Shown here one piece after another: positions 53,297 to 61,754 of a stretch of 64,000 nt of DNA. The first letter of the stretch is position 1, and each line of letters starts with the position of its first letter. The stretch is taken from positions 124,001 through 188,000 of the forward strand of contig JBDVBY010000001.1 in the NCBI GenBank assembly GCA_039942715.1, written 5' to 3'. The notes beneath the pieces are model-generated. The model had not been told where the DNA came from. It was given only the letters and a program-made list of their open reading frames with translations, and made no database searches. This DNA is from JABDJX01 sp039942715. GTDB lineage: Bacteria > Pseudomonadota > Alphaproteobacteria > Rhodobacterales > Rhodobacteraceae. The translations under genes were made by a program, and so were the position numbers.

Positions 53297-54652
53297 CTAA
53301 GATGCCTGACTGTATCGCACGCCTTCTGGAACATATGCATCAAAAGCACTTGCGATAATGCGGGTTAGGGCATGCCCGTCTGGATGGATCGTCAGTGTGT
53401 GTTCCGTAAGTGAAACCAGATCGCCATAGCATTCCGCGATGCCTGCTAGCACTGAGTCTAGCCCATGTGTCAAGGTGCCGAATTCTGACTGCAACTTGGC
53501 GCGATCCAACTGAAAGTTACACATAAGCATTTCGATGGCAGAGGCACGCATGTTGTCTTCATTTGAAAGAATGTGGCCGCGCGTGCCAGCGAGATGATCA
53601 TCGCTGATCCGTTGGGTGTATGCGGGTGTCGCCGCAGCATTTTGCACATACCCCTCCGGCAAGCGCGAAATAGACGATGCTCCCAAACCAATAAGTGTGG
53701 AGCAATCGTCGGCTGTGTATCCTTGAAAGTTGCGCCGAAGCCGTCCGTACTTAGCCGCCGTTTGAAGTTCGTCACCCTGCACGGCAAAATGGTCTATGCC
53801 GATCCGTGCAAGGCCGGCGCTTTGGAAGTGTGCCGACGCCAATTCGGCGAGTGTGTATCTTGCCAGATCGTCGGGCAAAACCGCCTCATCGATCAGTTTT
53901 TGTCTTTTCGCGACCCATGGAACATGCGCATAGCCGAAAAGGGCAACCCGATCAGGGCGAAGGGTTAAAACTTTTTCGATTGTATCGGCCAACCGCGCTT
54001 CTGTTTGATGTGGTAGTCCATAAACAAGGTCGGTGTTTAGCGAATTGATGCCAGCCGCGCGCAATTCAGAAACACAGGCTTTGGTCACTTCAAATGGTTG
54101 TTCGCGTCCGATTGCAGCCTGCACTTCGGGGTCAAAGTCCTGAATGCCGATACTAGCGCGGTTCATGCCTTGGGATGCCAATGCCTGAATCTTTTCCGCA
54201 TCAACAAGCGTCGGATCAATCTCGACGGAAAACTCGAAACTATCTGCTGGTGGAATAACGGCTTTGATTGCTTTGGACAGTCTATGGATCAGTCGCGGCG
54301 GAAGAATTGTAGGCGTTCCGCCGCCCCAGTGAAGCCGGCCCATACGCAAACCGTCGGGCAAAATGCCCAGTAGAAACTCTAATTCGTGTTCTATGGTTTC
54401 GATGTAATTCTCGACAGGGCTGAGGGTCTGCGTGCCTTGTGTGCGACAGGCGCAAAACCAACACAAACGTTCGCAGAACGGGATGTGTATATAGACCGAG
54501 ACCGGCTTGGTTGGATCAAGCGCGGCGAGGGAGCGGCTCTGAAACTTGTTTCCAACATTTGGGCTGAACACAGGCGCAGTTGGATAGGACGTGTAGCGCG
54601 GGACACGCGCGGCAAACAGACCAAGGTCTTTAAGTCGGGAGATATCTTTCAT
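53297..54652 (-). CDS. hemN: Oxygen-independent coproporphyrinogen III oxidase
   Basis: A 451-residue radical SAM enzyme that turns coproporphyrinogen III into protoporphyrinogen IX without oxygen. The cluster cysteines are Cys60, Cys64 and Cys67 in IPFCERLCWFCAC, followed by GGGTPTILPPR and EIDPTLVDAEKIQALASQGMNR; the C-terminal HemN domain ends the protein. Length is right for HemN (about 450-460). I use the ATG at 54652 (MKDISRLKDLGLF) and not an in-frame start 48 codons upstream, because that stretch contains the FnrL box. Expression is predicted to rise at low oxygen. Confidence 0.92.
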   Translation of the reverse strand: MKDISRLKDLGLFAARVPRYTSYPTAPVFSPNVGNKFQSRSLAALDPTKPVSVYIHIPFCERLCWFCACRTQGTQTLSPVENYIETIEHELEFLLGILPDGLRMGRLHWGGGTPTILPPRLIHRLSKAIKAVIPPADSFEFSVEIDPTLVDAEKIQALASQGMNRASIGIQDFDPEVQAAIGREQPFEVTKACVSELRAAGINSLNTDLVYGLPHQTEARLADTIEKVLTLRPDRVALFGYAHVPWVAKRQKLIDEAVLPDDLARYTLAELASAHFQSAGLARIGIDHFAVQGDELQTAAKYGRLRRNFQGYTADDCSTLIGLGASSISRLPEGYVQNAAATPAYTQRISDDHLAGTRGHILSNEDNMRASAIEMLMCNFQLDRAKLQSEFGTLTHGLDSVLAGIAECYGDLVSLTEHTLTIHPDGHALTRIIASAFDAYVPEGVRYSQAS

Positions 54653-54686
54653 GGACAATGCATGCACCACATCGCATCTAGCATCC

Positions 54687-54700
54687 TTGATGCAAGTCAA
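54687..54700 (-). promoter_or_regulatory. FnrL/FNR box upstream of hemN
   Basis: TTGAT-GCAA-GTCAA is a near-perfect match to the FNR-type consensus TTGAT-N4-ATCAA. It is 35 bp upstream of the hemN ATG. FnrL control of hemN is known in Rhodobacter, which supports the reading. Confidence 0.75.
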
Positions 54701-54827
54701 GGTTCTAAAGCCTTCTGACAGAAATTCGCTTGTCTCGCGTTGCTCAAGATTTGTCTGAAGTGGTTTTGATGATGCGCTCTCAGACGACACGGGCACTGGT
54801 CTTAAGCGATGTCAGTAGTGATTGCTT

Positions 54828-55778
54828 TTAGGCAGGCAACAAGGAACCGCTTTTTATAAGCCTATGAGTGACCATTGCCCCAATCCACATGTTCGCAACA
54901 GCAACCCACGCCGTCAGGGAGAATATTGCGCCACCTGATATGCCTGCACCCACGGCACATCCGCCTGCGAGCATACTTCCAAAGCCCATAAACACTGCGC
55001 CGATCAGGTAGGTTTCCATTGGCGTGTCTTGTTCGAACCTTTGAATTTTCGCTGTACCAGTCAAAAGAGCCATCGCGCTCGCCCCAAGTAAGACGCCGGG
55101 AACAAGACCAAAACCGAATCCGAATTTCAACTGTGGGCTATTGACGAGAACCATCAGCGTATCGGTTGCAGGCCCAGTGAACGTGATCGAAGAAACAGCA
55201 ACAACTTCAAAAGAGTGCGTTGATATTGAATAGGTTCCCAGCCACCCAAGTGTCACAGCAAGGCCGACAGCAAAGGCGGCGATTGCGTGATTTGTTGGAA
55301 CACTATTGTGGCGGCTATGAATGAGTGCGGCACACAATGCTGCGACCGAAACAAGCGCTGCACTGCCGGAGGTAAGTCCCAACTGAGCAAGCAGGTTTCT
55401 GTCAATGCCACCTTGCACAACCCAAAGCGATGCAAGCACCTCGCGAATTGGCGACAGTGCTCCGCGCAAGGCCGATTGCGCGACCAGCGTGAGCACAAGT
55501 CCAGTGATAAGCGCGCGAAGGTTTCCCGTGGCCGTCAAAACCAACAGCCGGCTTGCGCACCCACGTGCAAGAATCATCCCGGTGCCGAACATCAACCCAC
55601 CTATTATGGCACCGGACATTGTTCCGGTCGCCACCAATTGGCGACTTTCGCTAACGTCGAGCCATCCTAACGCAATTGCCATTTGCGCCGATGACAGGGC
55701 TGCGAAAAAAGCGATCAACCAAATTGACAAGCGCGGCCCCAAACGGCCCTCCGCCACTTCGGCTGTCGCTGCGCGCAA
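54828..55778 (-). CDS. YeeE/YedE-family transporter (thiosulfate transporter-like)
   Basis: A 316-residue inner-membrane protein with nine or so helices and the conserved cysteines of the family: ILARGCASRLLVL in the first half and MLAGGCAVGAGISGG in the second. Related TsuA proteins import thiosulfate through paired cysteines. The frame gives only a TTG (55776-55778) as a full-length start, with no clear RBS; GTG at 55757 is another candidate, and an upstream stop rules out a longer protein. It follows hemN's promoter region and is not obviously in an operon. Confidence 0.82.
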   Translation of the reverse strand: MRAATAEVAEGRLGPRLSIWLIAFFAALSSAQMAIALGWLDVSESRQLVATGTMSGAIIGGLMFGTGMILARGCASRLLVLTATGNLRALITGLVLTLVAQSALRGALSPIREVLASLWVVQGGIDRNLLAQLGLTSGSAALVSVAALCAALIHSRHNSVPTNHAIAAFAVGLAVTLGWLGTYSISTHSFEVVAVSSITFTGPATDTLMVLVNSPQLKFGFGFGLVPGVLLGASAMALLTGTAKIQRFEQDTPMETYLIGAVFMGFGSMLAGGCAVGAGISGGAIFSLTAWVAVANMWIGAMVTHRLIKSGSLLPA

Positions 55779-55977
55779 GCAAAACTGGGAATGCTGAGCC
55801 GATGCGCCAAAGAAAAAACGATTAAAAACAATATGTTATGTGATTTTTTGGCGGTGGATGCAGTCTTGAGCGAACCGGTCTCGACTAAATTTTCCCTGAT
55901 AGCACGGATTTGGGCGTCTTCCGAGCGTCTCTAGGCCGCGAAATAACACATTATCAAGGGGTTGTGCGCAGTTTACC

Positions 55978-56211
55978 GTGTCTAGCCAGATGGCAGTTCT
56001 GAAGCGCTTGCGAGAGAAAGCACTTAAGGGTGATCAACGGGCGCTGGACCTCCTTTTGAAATTCGCCGAAGAGCGTTCGGATGAAAAAGAGGCACAACAG
56101 TCCGAACGGGCGTTGTCGCGGTCTGAGGAAGACATTCTCTCAAGTTTTGCGGACGTGATTAGAAGAGAGGAGCGCATCAGCGATACACCTCAGGAGGGCT
56201 CGGGTAAATGA
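55978..56211 (+). CDS. Small terminase-like / DUF5681-type protein, short
   Basis: A 77-residue charged helical protein: AVLKRLREKALKGDQRALDLLLKFAEE matches the C-terminal half of DUF5681 proteins as I know it (A-x-x-K-R-L..KA-x-KGD-x-RA-x-x-x-LL). The usual Lys/Gly-rich N-terminus of that family is missing, and an upstream stop prevents it. It ends in an ATGA overlap with the terminase gene. GTG at 55978 and ATG at 55990 are both possible starts. DUF5681 proteins are often paired with TerL, so it may act as a small terminase remnant. Confidence 0.7.
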   Translation: MSSQMAVLKRLREKALKGDQRALDLLLKFAEERSDEKEAQQSERALSRSEEDILSSFADVIRREERISDTPQEGSGK

Positions 56212-57617
56212 GCGAACTTAGCAATCATGAATATCTCAGGGCAGTCTTGCGCAATGATTTTCCGTCGTTCGTGGCGCGCGTGTTTGCAACAGTGTCGCCA
56301 GGAGACATCTACCAGAACAATTGGCACGTGCATGCGATTACGCATCAACTCGAACGCGTTCAAACGGGAGACTGTTCCCGTCTGATCATTACAATGCCAC
56401 CACGCTGCCTAAAATCGATCGCGGGGTCGGTGGCTTTTCCGGCGTGGTTGCTGGGGCATGACCCCAGCATAAGGGTGCTGGCGGTGTCGTACGCAGAAGG
56501 TCTCGCCGAAAAGCTTGCGCTTGACTGCGTCAAAGTCATTGAATCCGCATGGTATCGGGAGTGCTTTCCGGCAACGCGGATCGCAAAGGGCCGGAGTGCA
56601 CGGGCAGATTTTGAGACGACGCGTGGGGGAGGGCGCTTCTCTACATCGATTGGAGGTACGCTCACCGGGCGCGGTGGAGATATCATTATTATCGATGATC
56701 CCCACAAGCCGGACGAAGCGACCTCAGATGCAAAACGAAACAAGGTTATCGATTGGTATCGGACCACGCTGCTAAGTCGCCTGAATGCGCCAAGTACGGA
56801 TCCAATTGTCCTGATCCAACAGCGAGTCCATGAGGGCGATCTTGCTGGTGAATTGATAGAGCAGGGCGGCTGGGAGCACCTGAACTTGCCAGCAATTGCT
56901 GAATTGGACGCAGCCTATGATCTTGGACGTCGAGGAACAAAGCGGGTACATCAAGGTGATCTACTGCATACATCGAGGTTGCCCAAAGCTCTCCTTGATC
57001 AGCGCAAAGAAGAACTTGGGTCATATGTCTTTGCGGCTCAATATCAGCAAAGGCCGTCGCCAATTGAGGGCGGCCTGGTAAAGTGGCACTGGTTCCAAAC
57101 ATATGACACGCCACCAAATGTCTATGAGGGTGGGCAAATGGTCCAATCCTGGGACACTGCGATCCGGGCTGAGCAGAATAGCGACTACTCGGTTTGTACC
57201 ACTTGGCTGGTGCGTCAGAAGCGGGCGTGGCTGCTCGATGTAATCCGACTGAAGTTGGAGTTTCCCGAATTGCAGAAATCCATAGTCTCTGAGGCGAAGA
57301 AGTGGAAAGCGACCCGGGTACTAATCGAGCAGGCGGGCTCAGGGCATCAACTCCTGCAGCACTTCAGTAGGACCGGTTATCCGAGAGTCTGGGGGATACA
57401 GCCCAAAAACGACAAAGCAACGCGGCTCATGAGCGTCACACCAGCCATTGAAAGTGGTCGGGTTACAATACCTCAGGACGCACCTTGGCTGGAAAGCTTT
57501 AGACGTGAGCTTCTTTTATTCCCCAACGGTCGACATGATGACCAGGTTGATAGTTTGTCACAGTTCCTTTTGTGGCTTGAACAAACCTATCATGGGCCGC
57601 TGGTGGGTCACTACTAG
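56208..57617 (+). CDS. Phage terminase large subunit
   Basis: A 469-residue packaging motor protein. The N-terminal ATPase has the Walker A-like MPPRCLKS (63-70), Walker B DIIIIDDP and a coupling segment; the C-terminal RNase H-like nuclease has its acidic residues in VQSWDTAIRAEQNSD, VLIEQAGSG and RHDDQVDSLSQFLLW. All look intact. No portal, capsid, protease or integrase gene lies beside it, so it is a lone phage or gene-transfer-agent-like remnant, or a domesticated gene. Upstream and downstream genes are unrelated to phage. Confidence 0.9.
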   Translation: MSELSNHEYLRAVLRNDFPSFVARVFATVSPGDIYQNNWHVHAITHQLERVQTGDCSRLIITMPPRCLKSIAGSVAFPAWLLGHDPSIRVLAVSYAEGLAEKLALDCVKVIESAWYRECFPATRIAKGRSARADFETTRGGGRFSTSIGGTLTGRGGDIIIIDDPHKPDEATSDAKRNKVIDWYRTTLLSRLNAPSTDPIVLIQQRVHEGDLAGELIEQGGWEHLNLPAIAELDAAYDLGRRGTKRVHQGDLLHTSRLPKALLDQRKEELGSYVFAAQYQQRPSPIEGGLVKWHWFQTYDTPPNVYEGGQMVQSWDTAIRAEQNSDYSVCTTWLVRQKRAWLLDVIRLKLEFPELQKSIVSEAKKWKATRVLIEQAGSGHQLLQHFSRTGYPRVWGIQPKNDKATRLMSVTPAIESGRVTIPQDAPWLESFRRELLLFPNGRHDDQVDSLSQFLLWLEQTYHGPLVGHY

Positions 57618-57967
57618 TCGGTTTGGTTTTGCGCCAATAGTGGCTGACAATCTCGCCATTTCTGCAGAAGCGAATTTGAGAAGGTGCTCCAACTCAGCAT
57701 CCGTCAAAAGGGGCGGAAAACCGGCCGGAGCCTAGATTGGACGCAGACCGGTCATTCGTACTTCCCGCAGCGAAGGTGTCGAAGGAGCCCATAGTCACTG
57801 ATGCTGCACCTTGCTCGAATGTCTGATAACCAGTGCCAATCCGTCATTGCCGATTGTGGTCTCTTCGCGGGCAATCGAATTAGGTTTTTACACCGGCATT
57901 GAAGCTAACAGATTTTGAGATGCACCAAAATGCGACGCCAAAGTGACCGCAGTGCAGGGCGAACGCA
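57618..57967. other. 350-bp gene-free stretch after the terminase
   Basis: No credible gene. An open frame (57448-57735) continues past the terminase stop but is a shadow of it and then lacks any protein-like character. There is no clear promoter or terminator. It may be decayed phage DNA. Confidence 0.5.
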
Positions 57968-58777
57968 TCACCAGTTTGGAAAGCGGTCTCCAAATACCTT
58001 AGCGATTTTAAAGGTGAACGCCCCCTTGATAGCAGACTTCGCAGCAATGATCGGCGTAATTTTCGCGGGGCTCCCGTCTTGTGGGCTGTATCCGATAACA
58101 CGAGCAGTTTCGGAAATATCCCAACGCATCTCCGGGTTGTCGGACATCAGGTTCAGGGCGGCGAATTGAACGTCTTTTGCGTCGATTGCCGCGCGCATGC
58201 CGCTTAGGAAATCCCGGTCGCTTAACCACATCTCTTGGCCCCAGCGGCCCATGGCCATGTGGGGGCCTGGTTGATTGTCGTGGGTCCATTGTGTCCAGCC
58301 GATGCGCAGGCAAATGACCGACAGGCCATGGTGTTCGGCAAAATAGGCGCCCGTTCGTTCACCAAATAGCTTTGACATCCCATAGGCGTTCACCGGCCCC
58401 AAAGGCGTGTCGCTGTTCAGAATGTCCTTCGTGAACCGCTTGTCCCCGTGGACCCAATTTGAACTGGCAAAAACGACGCGCTTTACGCCCATGGCTGCGG
58501 CGTGGTGATAAAGCGTCAGAGTAGCGTCCATGTTGTGGGTGATCGCCGAGGGCCATGTTGCGGTAGGATCGCGATCACCAGCGAGATGCACGATCACGTC
58601 GACGCCTTTCAACAAGCTGACCCAGCTGGTGTCGCCGGAAAGGTCTGCGGTATGGATGTTCGGATGATCGACGGTACGAATATCAATCCCGGACACGCCA
58701 CAGTCGGGGTCGGCCTCAAGAGCATCAAAGAGCTTGCGGCCTAGATGGCCGCCAGCGCCGGTGATCAGGACATGCAT
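57968..58777 (-). CDS. NAD-dependent epimerase/dehydratase, uronate-dehydrogenase-like
   Basis: A 269-residue short-chain dehydrogenase: N-terminal NAD-binding HVLITGAGGHLGRKL, the Asp-containing IDIRTVD, the substrate loop VHLAGDRDPTATW, and the active site with Ser in VVFASSNWVHG and Tyr-x-x-x-Lys in NAYGMSK. The size and the SSNWVHG phrase fit uronate dehydrogenase (Udh), which oxidises galacturonate or glucuronate to the lactone. It is the last gene of the sugar operon; the start overlaps the DUF4380 gene by 13 bp. Confidence 0.85.
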   Translation of the reverse strand: MHVLITGAGGHLGRKLFDALEADPDCGVSGIDIRTVDHPNIHTADLSGDTSWVSLLKGVDVIVHLAGDRDPTATWPSAITHNMDATLTLYHHAAAMGVKRVVFASSNWVHGDKRFTKDILNSDTPLGPVNAYGMSKLFGERTGAYFAEHHGLSVICLRIGWTQWTHDNQPGPHMAMGRWGQEMWLSDRDFLSGMRAAIDAKDVQFAALNLMSDNPEMRWDISETARVIGYSPQDGSPAKITPIIAAKSAIKGAFTFKIAKVFGDRFPNW

Positions 58778-59655
58778 GAGAAAAGCTCCTTCGGTGCGTC
58801 CGGGGCTGGGGGGGCGTCATTCGGCCAAATGCGGAAATCCTGCTGAAACTTGAGAGCCTCCCCTGGTCTTAGATCGGACTTTGGAGAATGCCATTCGGCT
58901 TCGCAATAAGGGTAATCGCCGGAGTTAAAGACCTCGACCGGGAATTGGTGGGCGAAATTATCTTGTGGCAACGGCGGGTGTGTGGTGCAGATCAACCATG
59001 GGCCGGTATTACCAAACTTGATAAGCGTTGCTCCATTCGGATTGGGAAGCCCGACTTTGAATTCCTGCTGTCGTGCGCAATCGGCAACGACGCAATTTGC
59101 GTTCTTTGCAATTGGTGATCCGGCGTTTCCGAAAACCGGATGCACCTGCGGGGTATCCATCGCAACGCCGATCTTGGCGGGGGTGTCGATCATCATGACA
59201 GACCAGATGCCCGTTTCGCGGGGCGAGGGGCCGTGGTTGGTGACGGTGTGAGTGATATTCCATGATGTCGCAGACATGAGAGAAATGCGGCGCGATACGG
59301 AAAGCTGTGAGAGCGAGCAAACTGGGCTGGTCAGTTCGACGTGGGTCACGTCGTTTGAAATGACCAAATAGGGGCCGCTGTCGAGCGAGGGAAAGGGCGC
59401 GCCGTCGGTCCAAAGCTTGTCAGGTGCAATCCATGTTTTCTCACCTCCCCAAAGCGGGAAGCCGAACTGGGGGGAGCGTGTTGGCAGGCTGGCAAGATGG
59501 GTTTCGTCAAACGCTTGGCCGACTAGATCGCGATTTTGAAACAGCAGTGAGTGCCCTTGGAAAACCACATCCCACAACCGGCCGCCGATGCCTGGAAGGA
59601 TCACCAATTCAAGTTCGTGGTTTTGAAGTGAGGAAACGGCCCATCGATCAGACAT
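58765..59655 (-). CDS. DUF4380/galactose-mutarotase-like protein
   Basis: A 296-residue protein with a beta-sandwich look. WAVSSLQNHELELVILPGIGGRLWDVVFQG at the N-terminus and FGFPLWGGEKTWIAPDKLW in the middle resemble DUF4380 and aldose 1-epimerase folds, which bind sugar rings. No clear catalytic His/Glu set can be assigned, so it may be a mutarotase or a sugar-binding protein. It sits between the binding protein and a uronate-dehydrogenase-like gene, which suggests it feeds the correct anomer to that enzyme (inference). Confidence 0.75.
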   Translation of the reverse strand: MSDRWAVSSLQNHELELVILPGIGGRLWDVVFQGHSLLFQNRDLVGQAFDETHLASLPTRSPQFGFPLWGGEKTWIAPDKLWTDGAPFPSLDSGPYLVISNDVTHVELTSPVCSLSQLSVSRRISLMSATSWNITHTVTNHGPSPRETGIWSVMMIDTPAKIGVAMDTPQVHPVFGNAGSPIAKNANCVVADCARQQEFKVGLPNPNGATLIKFGNTGPWLICTTHPPLPQDNFAHQFPVEVFNSGDYPYCEAEWHSPKSDLRPGEALKFQQDFRIWPNDAPPAPDAPKELFSCMS

Positions 59656-59712
59656 GAGATGTTGCTCCCTGAACGTGCCCCCAGTGCAGAAACTCCGCGC
59701 CGGGGGATTGGA

Positions 59713-60708
59713 TCAGACGTGCTTAAACTGCGCGACGTTCTCGGCCGTGATCGGCATGACGCCGGTTTCGACCCGTTCGGGCAAAGGATTGATCCCGGCG
59801 GCTTTCCAATCGGGCAGAACCTTCAGCGCATCCGTGTTTTGCCAATGCATCATGTGGAAGGCGAGGAAGATTTCAAGGTAGGATTTCTGCGCCACAGCGC
59901 CGTGAATGGTGCCGTCTTCGATATAGGGCAGCATGTCGTCGTTGCGGTCCATGGCGACGATCTTGATATCCTTGCGCCCCGCTTCGTTGACGGCAATTGC
60001 TGCACCCTTGCCGCTGTCGCCATCGGTTCCGCCAATGCCGACGATATCCGGGTTGGCTTGAATGGACTGAAGGTAGGCTGTTGGCGCATAGGACGGATCG
60101 GCCTTGTCGTTGACCACATCGACCACTTCGATCCCGGGGTATTTCTCGGCAAAGATCTGTTTGTAGCCTTCAACACGCTCTAGCGTAGAAGGTGCAGGGA
60201 AGGTGCCAAGAATGACCTTGCCCTTGCCGCCAATGGCCTGTGCAAGCATCTCGCCGCCAACGCGTCCCGCCTGAACGCCGTTAATGCCAAGGAATGTGGA
60301 CCGGGGGCTGTTCGGGATGTCGCCAATGCAGCAGGTGACGGGAATGCCCGCTTCGACCGCGCGTTCGACGCCGGGGGCCAGGGTTGCGGGATCGCCAGGG
60401 AAGATCATGATGCCGGCGGGGCGACGGGCGATAAGTTCGTCAAGCTGACGCGCTTGGGCGGCGGTGTCGAAATCCAAGGGGCCGGTGAAGGTGGCTTTGA
60501 TGCCCATCAGTTCTTCCAGGTCTTTCATGGCGTTCCGGTAATCAACCCAGAACGGCACCTGCGTGACGATCGACAAAAAGACATACTCCTTGCCAGCGGC
60601 CTGCGCCATGGCTTCCTTGGACAGGATCGGCAGTCCAAATGCGGCGGCGAGCCCTGCTGTGGTGCCTGCGGTCAGAAGTTTGCGCCGGTTTAAATTTGCT
60701 TCAGTCAT
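59713..60708 (-). CDS. RbsB-type sugar-binding protein, Tat signal
   Basis: A 331-residue periplasmic binding protein with twin-arginine signal (NLNRRKLLTAGTTAG, cleavage after EAMAQ). The type I fold of the RbsB family is seen: KEYVFLSIVTQVPFWVDYRNAMKD, QLDELIARRPAGIMIFP, GVQAGRVGGEMLAQAIGGKGKVI and DRNDDMLPYIEDGT. It binds a monosaccharide or sugar acid. AGGGAG lies before the ATG. The first gene downstream (DUF4380) follows after 57 bp. Confidence 0.9.
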   Translation of the reverse strand: MTEANLNRRKLLTAGTTAGLAAAFGLPILSKEAMAQAAGKEYVFLSIVTQVPFWVDYRNAMKDLEELMGIKATFTGPLDFDTAAQARQLDELIARRPAGIMIFPGDPATLAPGVERAVEAGIPVTCCIGDIPNSPRSTFLGINGVQAGRVGGEMLAQAIGGKGKVILGTFPAPSTLERVEGYKQIFAEKYPGIEVVDVVNDKADPSYAPTAYLQSIQANPDIVGIGGTDGDSGKGAAIAVNEAGRKDIKIVAMDRNDDMLPYIEDGTIHGAVAQKSYLEIFLAFHMMHWQNTDALKVLPDWKAAGINPLPERVETGVMPITAENVAQFKHV

Positions 60709-60761
60709 AGTGATCTCCCTGTTGTGGATCGTTGGATGTTGGTTTTATGGAGTGGTCGGGG

Positions 60762-61754
60762 TCAGCCCCGTTTGCTTCGGATCAGCATATCCAAGGCGAC
60801 TGCCGACACCAGAACGCCGCCGATGACGATCATTTGCCAATAGATCGACACCGCTTGCATGGTCATCGTGTTGTTGATCAGCGCCACGAAGACGACGCCA
60901 AGAAATGCGCCCAGGATCGTGCCCTCGCCGCCCCTGAGCGATGCGCCGCCGATGACCGCTGCGGCCAGAACTTGCAGTTCGATGCCGTTGCCTGCTGTGG
61001 GGGTTCCGCTCATCAGGCGCGAGGCCAGAAGCACTCCGGCAAGTGCTGCCAAGACTCCTGTCAGCGCGTAAAGGATGATGCGCACTCGGGTGACGTGGAT
61101 GCCGGACAGCATCGCCGCCTTTTCGTTCGCGCCGATGAAATAGACCTGTCGGAAAAACCGCGTGTGACGCACGGCCAGGTCGAAGGTGATAACTAGCAAG
61201 ATTGTCAGCAAGACGATCACCGGAAACCCGCCGATGTCGGCTTTGCCGATCCAAGCGAAGGATTGCGGCAGGCTGGAGACCGAGAACCCTTCGGTCAGCA
61301 CCAGGGCAATGCCCCGCGCGATCGACATGGTTCCAAGGGTTGCGATCAGGGGATTGATCCCGAGGCTGGTCACCAACACGCCGTTCACGACGCCCACCAC
61401 TCCGCCAAGGATCAGCCCGCAGATCACCGCAAGGGGGATTGGCATGCCAGTCAACAGCAACATCGCCACAACGGTTGAAGACAGCGCCATGACCGAGCCG
61501 ACCGACAAATCGAACCCGCCCGAGGCCAAGAGGATCGCCATGCCGATCACGATGATCGCTGTCGGGGCCATGCCCACGGCCACGGCCCGGAAGTTCGAGA
61601 AAGTGAAGAAATAGGGATTAATGTTTGCCATCACGATGATGATGGCGGCGATCAGGACGACCAGCGTTAGTTCGCGCACATCGACGAAGGCTTGCAGGAT
61701 GCGGCGCAAGGGCGGTTGCTTATCGGAGATGTTGGCTTGGGCGACCATGGTCAC
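60762..61754 (-). CDS. RbsC-type sugar ABC permease
   Basis: A 330-residue permease with eight to ten helices. The RbsC/BPD_transp_2 features are visible: ASGGFDLSVGSVMALSSTVVAML, GVVGVVNGVLVTSLGINPLIATLGTMSIARG, and the C-terminal AAAVIGGASLRGGEGTILGAFLGVVF. It starts with a GTG overlapping the ATPase stop (GTGA), with AGGAG seven bases upstream; ATG 61748 is less well spaced. Confidence 0.9.
   Translation of the reverse strand: MTMVAQANISDKQPPLRRILQAFVDVRELTLVVLIAAIIIVMANINPYFFTFSNFRAVAVGMAPTAIIVIGMAILLASGGFDLSVGSVMALSSTVVAMLLLTGMPIPLAVICGLILGGVVGVVNGVLVTSLGINPLIATLGTMSIARGIALVLTEGFSVSSLPQSFAWIGKADIGGFPVIVLLTILLVITFDLAVRHTRFFRQVYFIGANEKAAMLSGIHVTRVRIILYALTGVLAALAGVLLASRLMSGTPTAGNGIELQVLAAAVIGGASLRGGEGTILGAFLGVVFVALINNTMTMQAVSIYWQMIVIGGVLVSAVALDMLIRSKRG

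Noticed and set aside
54653..54796. 48-residue upstream extension of HemN
   Set aside because: HemN proteins are about 450 residues and start near MKDIS; the extension would cover the FnrL box and is rich in Ser/Cys without similarity.
55978..57617. Full prophage or gene transfer agent cluster
   Set aside because: No portal, capsid, protease, tail or integrase gene on either side; only the terminase pair is present.
57448..57735. 95-residue frame at the end of the terminase gene
   Set aside because: Mostly a shadow of TerL in another frame; no domain, no RBS.
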